From Siphonodentalium dalli (taxonomy: Eukaryota > Mollusca > Scaphopoda > Gadilida > Siphonodentaliidae): DNA of 64,000 nt. The translations under genes and the position numbers were made by a program. Position 1 is the stretch's first letter. Each line of letters opens with the position of its first letter. Location: positions 149,613,577 to 149,677,576 of the forward strand of contig CP136065.1 in the NCBI GenBank assembly GCA_032622095.1. Direction: 5' to 3'. Below, in pieces: positions 24,122 to 35,136 of the stretch. Below the pieces are notes generated by a model. The model was not told where the DNA came from and made no database searches. It saw only the letters and a program-made list of their open reading frames with translations.

Positions 24122-24315
24122 CGGTAGCCGCATGGTAGTGTACTGGTCTCTCATGCTAGCGGACCGGGGATCGCAACCTGGTCAGGATATCTGACAAAAA
24201 ATCAGAACTCAGTCAGATACCAAGTTTGTCAGACTGAAAAGTCTCATTCGAGATCACTGAATAAAGATCCGAATGCAAAATGCCGACTTCCCCCCATTAC
24301 AACACTTGTCCAGGT
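24122..24315 (+). mobile_element. tRNA-derived SINE, 5' part
   Basis: GTAGCCGCATGGTAGTGTAC and GGGGATCGCAACC resemble degenerate A and B boxes of an internal RNA polymerase III promoter at the spacing of a tRNA head. A tRNA-unrelated body follows. The SINE is cut at TCCAGGT (24309-24315) by the MULE and resumes at 25851. It is not a functional tRNA gene: the acceptor and anticodon arms do not pair. Confidence 0.65.
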
Positions 24316-25850
24316 GGGAACGGGACTACCCGCCCCTGAGACAACCCGCCCTTCTGCTGTTTTCGGGTTGGGTCGTCCCGATAAACACGGGCGGGTTGTC
24401 CAGAAATTGTTAATAGTAATTATGTTCTTTTATGTTCTTTGATGATATATTATTAAAGATTTTGACCAACAAAACATGTGTTTATTCATTAATTATGTCA
24501 ATGCGTGGACTGGAGTAAAGAATGACACGATGTTTTGACAACTTAAGGGCACTTAAGGTAAGTGAAGACTAATTAAAAGGGGTGCTTTCAAAACAAACAT
24601 TTGATGCAAATGGTTCATTATCACAGTGTGTTATCACAACACTTAGTGATCGGGATTCATCTCACTGATGTTAATTGGAGGTGAGTATACAAACAGCCCT
24701 TGAACGATGCCAACGGAGCTGGAAGAAGGTGTCTTTCTAACAATTGTTTTCTATTTTACAGCGGCTTGGAAAGCTGTAAAAGAAGTATTTCCAGATGCAG
24801 GTGTCAAGGGATGCTGTTTCCATTGGACGCAGGCCGTAAACAGACACACGTCAACCGTCGGCCTTAAGACGGCATATGGTCAGAAGGGTCCCTTGCATAA
24901 CTTCATCCGACAGTTGCTGGCCCTACCGTTCCTCCCGGCCCCTCAGATACGAGAAACATTCCAAGAGTATTACGACATAACATCGGAAGGTTCCAAGATA
25001 AGGGAGGTAGTCGATTACATGCAGCGCCAATGGATAACCAGTTCGTCATTCCCTCCAGAGAGCTGGAGCAAATACATGTACTTATACGACGTCCGCACCA
25101 ACAATGACACAAACACAATACACATAGAGATTTAGGAAGAGGATTGGGACCGGTTTAGACTTCTACACAATGGTCCCCCTTCTGCAGAAAGGTGGCAACA
25201 CGGTGACGAACAGAGTTACCTCGGCAGATCTGGACACCAAATCCAGATCAAGATATACCCTCCAGGCCAGAAAGATAGATACTTAGGGGAGTTTTGGGAC
25301 GATTATATGTCAACACCACCACAGTTGACGACAGCCAACTTCTTGAAGAAGTGCTCTGATGTGTACGCCAAAAAGAAGAGACCACCTCAATGCAGACGGA
25401 GATCAATAGCAGCAGCCCCAACTTAATCAACCATGCATTCAATGAATGCCATTCATTCATTACTCTTTTCGTTCGTTTCATTTCGTTAAACTTCCTTATT
25501 AAATTTTGTTTTTAAACTTCGTTCATATTCATATTCATATTATATACTTCGTTCCGTTCATTCCGCTTTTGTTTTTAAACTTCGTTCATTAAACTCGAAT
25601 AAACATATTTTCGTTGATACATTTTTGTGTTCATATTATTAGTTATATTATATTACATGTGTATTTATTGTAATACTAGTACATCAAATAAAAATCTATA
25701 AAGAACAACCCAGTTTCGTTAAACATCTCATAATCCCCTCACACCTCCTAATTAGCCCCTAATTAATTTTATGTGGCCGGGTTGTCTCGGGGCGGGTTGT
25801 CTCTGAGTGAAACGGGGCGGGTCGTCTCAGGGGCGGGTAGTCACAGACCC
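24316..25850. mobile_element. Mutator-like (MULE) DNA transposon
   Basis: A 1535-bp element with terminal inverted repeats. The left end carries GACTACCCGCCCCTGAGAC (24323); the right end carries GTCTCAGGGGCGGGTAGTC (25824-25842). The outermost bases are GGG and CCC. TCCAGGT is repeated at 24309-24315 and 25852-25858 (GTCCAGGT/ATCCAGGT, 8 bp with one mismatch), within the 8-11 bp range of Mutator elements. It carries a transposase remnant at 24762-25426 and interrupts a SINE. Confidence 0.88.
24762..25426 (+). pseudogene. MULE transposase remnant with an in-frame TAG
   Basis: After a likely splice acceptor (TTCTATTTTACAG, ending 24761) the frame reads AWKAVKEVFPDAGVKGCCFH, then WTQAVNRH, LLALPFLPAPQIRETF, FPPESWSKYMYLYDVRTNND. 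This is the order of the catalytic and C-terminal part of animal MULE transposases, including the CxxH block (GCCFHWTQA) and the RTNND motif. The usual EGWH residues after RTNND are absent. A single TAG at 25133-25135 stops the frame, which then stays open without a shift to TAA at 25424-25426 (about 96 more codons, including DDYMSTPPQLTTANFLKKCS). The DDE residues upstream are missing, so the protein is not a working transposase. The open continuation may be recent decay or a replaced exon. Confidence 0.82.
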
Positions 25851-26050
25851 ATCCAGGTATGTTGTCGTGGGTGCAGTACGCTGTCCGATCGGGTGCGGAC
25901 ATTAATGGCTGACCCGTGTACATGCCTCGGTGTGTGCATGTTAAAGAACACTACTGGATTCACCAGAGCCTGGCAGAGGGTTATAATTTATATAAAGTTA
26001 CTCGGCTATTGTAGCACCTGGACCAGTGCGTCTACAACCCTGATTGGTTC
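25851..26050 (+). mobile_element. tRNA-derived SINE, 3' part
   Basis: Continues the SINE after the MULE, starting with the second TCCAGGT copy. It includes GTGTGTGCATGTTAAAGAAC, a body motif of a kind common in invertebrate SINEs. The exact 3' end is not clear. Confidence 0.55.
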
Positions 26051-27561
26051 CTGCACTGTAATATCAACAGATACAGAATGTGATATGGCCTATTGGCCAT
26101 TAATTTATGGGGACCACCAATGGGCCTAAAGCCGTAATCGGTTCCTGCATACGATAGGATAGGATACGCACTACGTTCATGACTGAACTAACTAAGTTAC
26201 AGATACAGACAGATGATCTATTCTCGAATCGGATTGAGTAACTTTAAAAGTAGTTATTATCTCAAAGGTTTGATTTATCGCAGATATACTGTTATGCGTT
26301 GGCAATATTAATGGACTTCCATATATTACACGATTAAATAATTTCAATAAATATAGCCTACTTTTGTTTTACTTTCGAAAAATTCGCATTGAAGGCGCCG
26401 ACAGGTGTGTTCTTTTTATCCGAGAGCTCTGATTGGAATTGTCAAAAAATCCGGATTGGACGTGAATAACGGTTAAAATATCGACATCGAACCCAAATTT
26501 TAAACTTCGAAATAAAATTAAAAAAATTGTTTAGATTTGACTTTGAAATTGATAATTTCTTTAATTTGGACATGTTTCGACTTAGCCTGTTTATCAACTA
26601 AATATAATTTTCCAACGAACTTTTCCGTACCCAATTTTGTACATTGAGTCAACCCATTTGCAGGTGCGCGTTTCGTTCGGTTTTCAAATCGAACACACCC
26701 GTTGAACTGGAAACCAACCAAGCAACTTTTTATAATTGAAATTTGTCATGTTTGTAATGAAAATATTTTACCACCACTTAACAGGAACAGTTAAAACAAC
26801 ATGTTTCAACCGAATACTAGTAATATATATATATTTTATCCTTGGAAAAGTCCTCCAATTAATCTTCAAATATTTTGTATCCTATTTTCGAGTTATATGT
26901 GAAGACGAGTCACTCAGTCAGACACAAATACTAGACGGGACGTCTACGTACACGGAAATATATCTTATTGAAGCTAAATTCACAAGGCACAAGCGTTTTG
27001 ACCATTTTGCGATAAATTTCACGATTATGCGGCTTGACAACCATGGTGCTGCGGCAGTTTAATGATTCTGCAACATTATTATATGTGATATTTTATGACA
27101 AACTTAGATATTATAAAAGGGGCTTCTTACTGAATTGGGATGATAAAAGTGGGCTTCTTCTTGTTTTCATTGTATTAATGTATAGAGTAGACTTTGTAGA
27201 TTCACCAGGTTGACTCACGGAATACATACAGGGATGATATCTATACATAAAATCAAGTACATGATAAAATGAGTCACAATTGGCTCAATCAAATCGGGAC
27301 CATCAGACCAAACCGCAAACCGATCGCAAAAAGTCATTTATTGGGCTCAGTGGGGCTACAAGGGGACATTAACAGGCTACAAGGGGACATTAACAGAGCG
27401 AAAATTAACATCCAACGCATAATCTTTGATAACCATAAATGTAGGATTTGTCAAATTCGTACCTCAGTCGATGCAATATTCAATTAAACTTGACAAAAAA
27501 ATGCAGTAACAATGTCAACTATTTGGCAATGCCCGGGTTTGACAACGATGATTGAACGGTA
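26051..27561. other. Intergenic, nothing recognised
   Basis: AT-rich. The open frame at 26736-27062 lacks any recognisable domain. An unfound TEFM first exon encoding a mitochondrial targeting peptide could lie here or at 28.85-29.2 kb. Confidence 0.4.
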
Positions 27562-28852
27562 ATTTTCATTTGTATACGACGTATCTGACACTGATCGGGC
27601 AGCTTTGTTCTGCATGTAAGCACATGTACATGTATGCTGCATCAATAATGTTAGGCAAAGCGTGCCTTTGTTGTAATGAACAGATCATGGATTGAATGCA
27701 GTAGTACTGTGTATATACTGATCCCCACATGTGATGCCATAGAGACCAAGTCACATATGAGATGTCCACCTGTCGCTAACCGAGCATTCTGACATTTGAA
27801 CATGACCAAATGACCAACTTACCTGAACATCTTCCCTCTTAGTGAACCCAGTATTTTTGTAATTTTTGGAAAGTTGACTTGTTCATTCGAAAATGTCACC
27901 ACTCACCATAACATGAGTTATAAGCTATTAGTCATGTACTGATCAGGTAGGCCCTATGCATAAAGATATTGACCATCAAGTTACTTTAATAAAGGTGTTT
28001 GTATGAAAGTATTAGCGATAATTCTTCGAAGGTGGGGGGGGGGTGGGTTTGGGTATCTGAAACTGAAAATAATGAGCAACACTTTTTAAATAGAAAATAA
28101 AAGGGATGGATACCCAAAAACATGCTGTAAAAACATATACAAAAAAATTAAATAGTAGAACAGTTGGTTGATGGTCCCGAAAGTGGCCAAAATAAAAAAA
28201 TAACCTATACGCATCTGGATGTATGACCTCCCCCCTTCGGATGCCAATTTGTTGGAATATAATTAACATGGGGTGTTTTGGTGGGATAGTATTAGTAATG
28301 GGGTAGACCTGAACGGTGTGCATACTACAAATGAGGTAAAATTTACATTGTTGGAAGTTGAGTGGAAATAAATGTCATAGAAATGTCATATCGGAAGCCA
28401 AATCTTGACTGTGCAAAAGAATTATATTTTAGATAACTACGTGTAGATTTCAATCACAAATAAATAAATCATTATAGAATATCCTTTTCTGTCGAAAATC
28501 TACCCTATACCGGTTAATTATTAAAATGCATACGTTAAAGGGGTACTGTACGTTATTTTCAACAAGTTCCTGGTAATAACAACGATCTAATATCGATAAT
28601 ATATAGAAAAAACATTTGGTCATGTTCAGATGTCAAAATGCTCAGTTAGTGACAGGTGGACATCTCTTATGTGACTTGGTCTCTATGGCATCACATGTGG
28701 GGATCAGTATATACACAGTACTAGTACTGCATTGACTCCATGATATGTTCATTACAACGAAAGCACGGTGTCTAAAATTATTGATGCAGCATACATGGGC
28801 TTCCATGCAGAACTAAGCTGCCCGATCACTGTATACAAACTGAAAGCAGTCA
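27562..28852. repeat. Wide inverted repeat 5' of TEFM
   Basis: Two arms of about 240-250 bp (27562-27815 and 28608-28850) are reverse complements with moderate divergence. For example, GATGTCCACCTGTCGCTAAC at 27761 faces GTTAGTGACAGGTGGACATC at 28655, and CTGATCGGGCAGCTTTG faces AAGCTGCCCGATCACTG. The 0.8-kb spacer is AT-rich with one GGTGGGGGGGGGGTGG run near 28030. It is probably a large TIR element or two facing copies. Confidence 0.75.
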
Positions 28853-29202
28853 TGAAGGCGAACATCTATATCAAATTTCATTTTAATCCGATAACCTGTG
28901 GTTGAGACATGTGCCCCAACGCGAAAAAAAAGCACTATCTCCAAATTAACAAAGGATAACTCTAGAATGTAAAATACAAACAACATCATTTGCACCTTTT
29001 TTGAAAGGAGTCTTGGGGTCAAACCAACATACCAAATTCCATTCATTCATATCCGATAACCAATGGCTTAGCCTGAAGTATCTGCGAGGAAGGACAAAAC
29101 AAAACAGATTTCCAGATTAACAAATAAGGTATCTCTTCGTTCTGAGTCAAGCAGACCTTCTTCCCTCTAGTTCCAGCTAGTTCTGTTTTTTCACTTTTTC
29201 AG

Positions 29203-29547
29203 GGTATTTCATCTTCCTGTGTCAGGCAGAGCACCTTCAACAGTCCATACACTTTAGACAAAATGACACATGTTTTGAAATGCATCAATAATTGTCAGCT
29301 CCAAGACATCAGTAGTAACAGCAGCATTGACCGAAATCAACTAGAAATACTGATAAAACACAGAGATGAAGTCGGTAACTTCACATCACTATCGTCACTT
29401 GAAGATATTGATGGATTGTATCCACATTTTATAAATGAAGTGTGTGAGTTATTTAGTAAAATTGCCAAAGATAATGGCCCGGAAAAAGAATCACAGGTCA
29501 AGAAGCTAGTGAAGTGTCATCCAGCTGTCACAGAAGAACAGAGTTCA
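29203..29547 (+). CDS. TEFM: TEFM, exon with helix-hairpin-helix domain
   Basis: Transcription elongation factor of mitochondria, which binds the mitochondrial RNA polymerase POLRMT and makes it processive. The exon follows acceptor TTCACTTTTTCAG (ending 29202) and ends at a strong donor, TCA|GTGAGT. It encodes 115 residues. The first part (SPYTLDKMTHVLKCINNC) leads into a helix-hairpin-helix-like unit (DRNQLEILIKHRDEVGNF, SLEDIDGLYPHFINEVCELF), as in the TEFM N-terminal domain. An ATG at 29263 exists, but the frame is open back to the acceptor and the residues before the ATG look like the family, so an earlier exon with the targeting peptide is expected. It is not identified. The joint to 35056 is phase 0. 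Confidence 0.88.
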
Positions 29548-30696
29548 GTGAGTCGTTCATATCTAGATTTATCTGAAAATTTTATCCTGAAATTTGTATG
29601 AATCTACTGCCTGGCTATAAATTCTAATATAATAAAAAGGAGTCTTTAAATCCTCTGATTTGATTTGTGAGCTAATGGGGCATGTCAGTCAAGAGGAGTA
29701 GAACTAGGGAACTGACTTTGCTATGGATGCCAGTATATCTACCCCAGATGGTACTGGATGTAGCACCACATGTTGTAAAATTAAACCTGTGGTATACAGT
29801 TTTCAGAACAGAATGTATGATCGAACTATAAGTGAGCATAAATAACATTACCAGTAGGCAAACTCTGTATGTCAAAAGGCACTTTTGTCCCTGTTGCCCC
29901 ACTGGCTGAGGGCAGAGGTGACCATTGCCCCCATGCCTTGACATCCCTGGTTGTCATCCTACTGGTTGAAAACTATGTTATATGAACATGCTGGATGGTG
30001 AGAAAAAATTTCCCAGGCGATGCCCTTCGAAAGCTATATTATGCCTTCAATTAAAGTTGTTTTGTTTATGCATTAAAATTTGGGGTTCACTCAATAATCA
30101 TCTGACAAGACATTCCTTATACAAATAAGACATCCCTATTTTTGATCAATTTGTCTTGTGATTAATGAATGCCAGGAATAAATATTCTCCAGCAGCTTCT
30201 GTTAGGCCAAACAAAAAAATACCTGTGTTTATGGTTTCCCTACCTACCCTAGAAAAAGGTGCCTACCCAAAACTTTTTATTGGAATGTGGACAGCTAATT
30301 TTTTTTCTTCAGTGGGAAGGACGTTGAAAGGTATCTTACCCTTTTCAAACCTCTCCCATATAAACGTTTATATTGGTTTATTAGTCTAGTGCTCAGACAA
30401 ATTCAAGATAACAATATTTAGTATTGAACCTTTCAATTAATCTGAATTGTGAAGATTTCTAGATTGAATTGTCAATGATCCAAATTGAATGGAATTCAGA
30501 ATAAACAAATAAAAAAGAATAAAAAAAAAAATTCCATACCTACCTACCCTAATTATTTTAAACCATTTAATCCTAAACACAGCATTATTTTTTTCTTTTT
30601 TACTTATTTGTTTATCAAACAGTGTCAGTTAAGATCAGATGTAATTACCAATCCAAATGGGACATGGGAGAGAGTGAATGGCAGGCTATAGCTTAA

Positions 30697-31101
30697 AGGT
30701 ACTCAATCCGATTAAGCACCCCTAAGTGACCATTTCTTTGGCTTCGGGGTAAAAAATATTTGATTCGAGTCGAGGAACCCACCATTCAAAGCTGAAGAGT
30801 GATCAGATATAAATTTTAGAAATTTGTTAATTTTTGGAGATGTGGTCCACTTCCTCGTTCTCAAATGGACAAATTGCGGGTGTAAGATGGATAACACTAA
30901 AATCAAGTGGTTATTATTAACAATAATAACCACTTGATTTTAGAGTTATCCATCTTACACCCGCAACTTGTACGTAATTTGTCGCATCTCCAAAAGTTAA
31001 CAGATTTCAAACATCGATATCTAATCACTTTTGAGCTTTGAACATATTTTTTACCCCCAAAGAAATAGTAATTTAGTAGCGTCTAATCGGATTGAGTACC
31101 T
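30697..31101. mobile_element. TTAA-type palindromic MITE, AGGTACTCAATCCGAT family, copy 1
   Basis: Starts AGGTACTCAATCCGATTAAG and ends CGGATTGAGTACCT, preceded by TTAA (30693-30696) and followed by TTAG. The centre is a long hairpin, GGGTGTAAGATGGATAAC to GTTATCCATCTTACACCC. Sister copies are at 33327 and 43915. A TTAA target suggests a Kolobok- or piggyBac-like mover. It directly abuts the next MITE. Confidence 0.88.
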
Positions 31102-31105
31102 TTAG

Positions 31106-31358
31106 CTCTTTCATGATGGGAGCTGCCCTGGTGCAGCATTAAATACCCTGTGCCTTCTCTTACGTATGTGAGTCTCCCGTATGGAGCCTTGCATATATAA
31201 GAGAATGCATTGGCTTACTAGGTCATTGTAGGTATTGTTAGGCCAATGCATTCTCTTATATATGTGAGGTGCCATATAATCGGGCAACTCGATTATATAA
31301 GAGAACGCATTGGTACATGGTTTTCACAAAATTTCAGGAAGCTCCAGTCATGAAAGGG
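31106..31358. mobile_element. TTAA-type MITE, CCCTTTCATGA family, copy 2
   Basis: Left end CTCTTTCATGATGGGAGCTG, right end AGCTCCAGTCATGAAAGGG, right flank TTAA (31359-31362), left flank TTAG shared with the preceding MITE. It contains two internal hairpins with GAGAATGCATTGG arms and is about 253 bp, matching the copy at 8518. Confidence 0.82.
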
Positions 31359-31635
31359 TTAATAAGGTCATTGTTGTCGATGAAAGAGATGACTCTTCAA
31401 TGAATGATTGTTGCATTGGGAATGTGAAAGAACAACATAACAAGGGTGCTTGACCCTTCAATTGGCAAGGGTAAAGAGCTTCTTGAATATTTCTGTCCAT
31501 CTTCTATCTCCCAGACCCCTGGACCAATTTCAACCAAATTTGGTGGGGTAATCCGAGGTACCCCGACAGATGTTATGACACTGTTAGTTTTGATATGCCA
31601 GGACGTATTATGTTATTGGTCTGTCCATTTTCTTT

Positions 31636-32170
31636 TTATGTTTACCCATACCATAGTATGGTAAACATAGTGTCGTTGTCTGGATTGACCACTCGTCGTT
31701 AGTCCGTCTGTCTGTCTGTCTGTAGACACTTTACGCATGGTGCGATAACTGAAATATTTTCTATCTAATCGGAACCAAATTTTGTATATGAATATCTCAG
31801 CACCAAATACAGATCAAGTTCGAATATGGGTTTGATCCGAGTTTTTTTTAGGGAGTTATGGCCCTTTTTCAACTTAGAATTCATGCATGCTGCCATAACT
31901 CAAATTTTTTTTATCTGACCGTAACCAAATTTGGTATGCGAGTTGCTTAGCCCAAAATACATATCGAGCTCGAATATGGGTGATCCGATATTTTTTAATG
32001 GAGTTATGGCCCTTTGACATAGAATTCATGCATGCTTCGATAAATCAACAATTTTTAAACTGATAGGAACCAAATTTTGTATGTGATTTTCTCAACTCAA
32101 AATACAGATCGAGTTCGAATATGGGTTTGATCCGATATTTTTTAATGGAGTTATGGTCCTTTGATTATTT
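31636..32170 (+). repeat. Second minisatellite element (CATAGTATGG head)
   Basis: The head ACCATAGTATGGTAAACATA contains a palindrome. A GTCCGTCTGTCTGTCTG microsatellite follows, then about three units of about 155 bp, each with GGAACCAAATTTTGTATGTG-like text and GAGTTCGAATATGGGTTTGA. Related shorter copies are at 32790-33005, 36115-36340 (partial) and 54895-55290. The layout (palindromic head, microsatellite, tandem units) copies that of the pearl-like family but with unrelated sequence. Confidence 0.75.
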
Positions 32171-32789
32171 TATTCATCGCTAAAATATCTCAAAGATACC
32201 CAGTTTGCACTGTCCAGATAGAATCTAATAAATCAGGTTTACAATTGCATGAAGTTGTCTTCTCACACAGAGATAGTATCCAGTTACAATGCCATGAAGT
32301 TGTCTCTCTCTTGCATTGAGTTAATTAACTGCTAGGAGATGTGTTGGCCATATCAGATATACTTTATGCTCTATAAAGTATCTCTGGCCATATGATGAGA
32401 TATCATAGATGGAATGTTTATACTATTATATTTTATATGCATGGTTATTTAAATTTCATCTTAAAGGCATAATCTAGTTTCATTGTTTAATAGCATTACT
32501 ATTGGAGATAAATAATGTGATTGTGTTTAGTAGATTTGTTGGAATTTTGTTGGTTGCATGGGAAGACAACTTTGGTTTTCAAACTTTTAAAAACTTGAGA
32601 GCTCTGTATCAGTCTATGAGAACAAAATTGTTCATAACACTTTTAGAACTGTAGGTCTAGTTTGTTTTATCTATATATTAATGGAAAGCTTTTTCGACAT
32701 TGATTTCAATTGATTACAAATGTGAATTGAAATATTAAAGGGGCACACCAGGTTTGATATATTTTTCTTGTACTCTGCATGAGATAAAA

Positions 32790-33240
32790 CTTTTTATGTG
32801 TACCTATACCATAGTATTTGTCCGGATTGACCACTCGTCCGTCCGTCTATGTCTGTCTGTCTGTCCGTAGACACTTTAGGCATAATGCGATATCTCTAAC
32901 ATTTTCTATTTGATCGGAACCAAATTTTGTATATAGGTGTCTCAGCCCAAAATACCGTTCGAGTTCGAATATGGGTTCGATCCGATTTATTTTAAAGGAG
33001 TCGTGACCCTTTTTTTTTTTTTTCAAAATTTATTTTAGATTGAATTTCCTCGCTCAATTTAACACGCAAAAAAATTAAAACTTTTATAATAAGGCCTAAA
33101 CAAAAAAGACGTTTGTTTCCGCTAACCCGACCGACCCTATTTTGAACCCCCGACCCTAAACTTTTTATTGCCATTGCAAAAAAAAAACAATTGGACCAAA
33201 ACAAATTTTTTTTTTTTTTTTTTTTAAATTTAGTTCCCAA
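32790..33240 (+). repeat. Single-unit copy of the second minisatellite family plus poly(T)
   Basis: Head CCTATACCATAGTATTTGTC, GTCCGTCCGTC microsatellite and one unit ending near 33005. Poly(T) and a CCGACCGACCCTA/GACCCTAAAC segment follow; that segment is related to the CCTACCTACCCTAA text at 35460. Confidence 0.65.
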
Positions 33241-33326
33241 TTCATATCATAACAAGATGCAAAACATTAATATATTTATATATATTGCCATAAGAAATTT
33301 AAGTTTACAAAAAGATTTAAGTTTAA

Positions 33327-33790
33327 AGGTACTCAACCCGATAAAACTCCTCTCAATTACTATTTCAATGGCTTCGGGGGTCCAAAATATTTGATTCGAG
33401 TCGAGGAAGTCACCCATCAAAGCTCAGATTTGTTAGATATCGATTTTAGAAATCTATTATTTTTCATTATCGGGAATACTATCTGGCCCAGAACTCAGTC
33501 AAAATTGCGTTAAAATTACCACTTGATTTTAGAGTTATTCATCCTTGTCTGTTTGAATAGATTTGGAGTACACATCCAGAGCAGATTACGGCAGTTATTA
33601 GTACCCATCTCGAGAACATAACAAATTTGAAAAATCAATATCTAATAACGCTTTGTTTGATGGGTTCCTCGACTCGAATCAAATATTTTTTACCCCCAAA
33701 GCCAAAGAAATAGTAATATAGGACCCTCTGATCGGATTGTTGTTGTTGGAATCTGTTGAGATGGGGACCCTCTTTACGGGTTGAGTACCT
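33327..33790. mobile_element. TTAA-type palindromic MITE, AGGTACTC family, copy 2
   Basis: Starts AGGTACTCAACCCGAT and ends ACGGGTTGAGTACCT, with perfect TTAA on both sides (33323-33326, 33791-33794). The ends differ from the other two copies at the same position on both sides (AACCCG/CGGGTT instead of AATCCG/CGGATT). Its right arm carries a second end-like TCGGATTG near 33733, suggesting a composite or nested pair. Confidence 0.85.
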
Positions 33791-34299
33791 TTAACAGTTG
33801 GAATCATACCGTACTGTAAAGTATGTTTGGCTTTATCTAGCTTTCATCTGTGAAAACTTCAAATAGTTTGAGTCCAGGTTTGTTATCATTCAGCCGTCAG
33901 TATTTCAATCAAATACAATACAGGAACATTAACAATTTGATCAAATCAACCTGGTTATCAGGTGGGATATCATAATACCAAATGAAAAATTAACATAGAA
34001 ATTAGTACTATAAATAGTAATTACTAACTTAATAGACATTGTTTCTGTACTACATGTAGTATATTATGTATGTGTCTCACTTGATTTTTATAAAATAGCC
34101 TATTATATGAATTAGAGTGATAATGGTAAGTCTCATTTCAAGCAGGATAATCATAGTCCATTGAACCAAAAGATATCTGACAATATCTTATAAGCATTTC
34201 CAATCCATACATATAAAACAAGAGATCGACTGTCGTCCGGTGCATACCCTCTTAGCACATACCGCCTGATGTGGGCATATCTATAACTTATGATTGCTA

Positions 34300-34860
34300 A
34301 ACTCAGACAGATGGACCCAAAAAATCAGCATTTTCATGTAAACAAAGATGAATAACTTTAAAACAAAAAACCAAAACATAACAGTTGAATGCGCCATTAA
34401 ATGTCCTCAGTGGTGAACATCCATACAAAATTTCATTGAGATCCGAGCATTACTGTTCAAGTTTAAAATGACCTCAGAACAGACGTCGGATGGACCAAAC
34501 AACCAACATTTCCAGATAAACAAAGATGAATAACTCTAGAATGGAAAAGCAGGACAGAACAATGGAACCCTCTATTGAATGTCCTCAGAGTAGTGAACAT
34601 CCATACCAAGTTTCATTGAGATCCCAGCACAACTGTTGAAGTTACGACATGAACAGACCAAAAAGCCAACATTTCGAGATAAACAAAGATGAAACACTCT
34701 AGAATGGAAAATCCGATCAAAACGATAGAACCCTCTATTTAATATCCTCATAGTAGTGACATCCATACCTAATTTCATTGAGATCCGAGTACTACTGTTC
34801 AAGTTATGACATGAACAGACATCAGATGTATGGACGGACGGACAGGTGCAAAATAGTATA
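34300..34860. repeat. Tandem array of about 165-bp units
   Basis: Three units, each with AGATAAACAAAGATGAA, CTCTAGAATGGAAAA, TGTCCTCAGAGTAGTGAACA-like text and TTTCATTGAGATCCGAG, at about 34310, 34490 and 34660. The array ends in GGACGGACGGACAGG at 34832. A weak relative lies near 28860-29010. It is a third minisatellite family with a GGAC microsatellite next to the array. Confidence 0.7.
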
Positions 34861-35055
34861 TCCAAAGTTATGCTAGAGAAACTTGATCAAATTGACCTCT
34901 CAGTAAAATTCTAAATACTGACTCTGCCCTAGATTAATAGCTCTAAATGCAATGGATTTTCACAAATTTTCTAGGGTGAGAACCCCCACCATCAGCAGGG
35001 GGGGGGGGGGGGGGGGGGTCACCCCTACCAAACCTTCCTCCGCTCAGGCTTTCAG

Positions 35056-35136
35056 GTTATGCCTTTGGCATATCATTGCCCAAAAACAGGTGTCCTCAAA
35101 ATATACCTAGATCCTTCACTGAATGCGGAGGAGAAG
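35056..35136 (+). CDS. TEFM: TEFM, small linker exon
   Basis: After acceptor GCTCAGGCTTTCAG (ending 35055), phase 0 reads VMPLAYHCPKTGVLKIYLDP and then SLNAEEK before a donor AAG|GTGGTG. It could instead end three bases later at GTG|GTGTTC. Both flanking joints are phase 0, and the PSLNAEEK segment matches the position of the conserved basic/hydrophobic linker just before the TEFM RNase H-like fold. The exon is too short to be certain by itself. Another frame through here is open to 35273 but ignores splice signals. Confidence 0.68.

Larger units (their letters stand above)
29548..35055 (+). other. TEFM intron rich in repeats
   Basis: A 5.5-kb intron that carries four MITEs (30697, 31106, 33327 and minisatellite units at 31640 and 32790) and the tandem array at 34300-34860. 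The stretches 29600-30690, 31360-31640, 32170-32790 and 33795-34290 hold nothing recognisable beyond the CCTACCTACCCTA-type repeat near 30240 and 30540. Confidence 0.7.

Noticed and set aside
24122-24195. A functional tRNA gene
   Set aside because: A and B box-like motifs are present, but the arms do not fold into a cloverleaf and a SINE body follows.
27042-27186. Possible TEFM first exon (starts MVLRQFNDSATLLYVIF)
   Set aside because: Attractive as a targeting peptide, but no convincing donor in a matching phase could be found.
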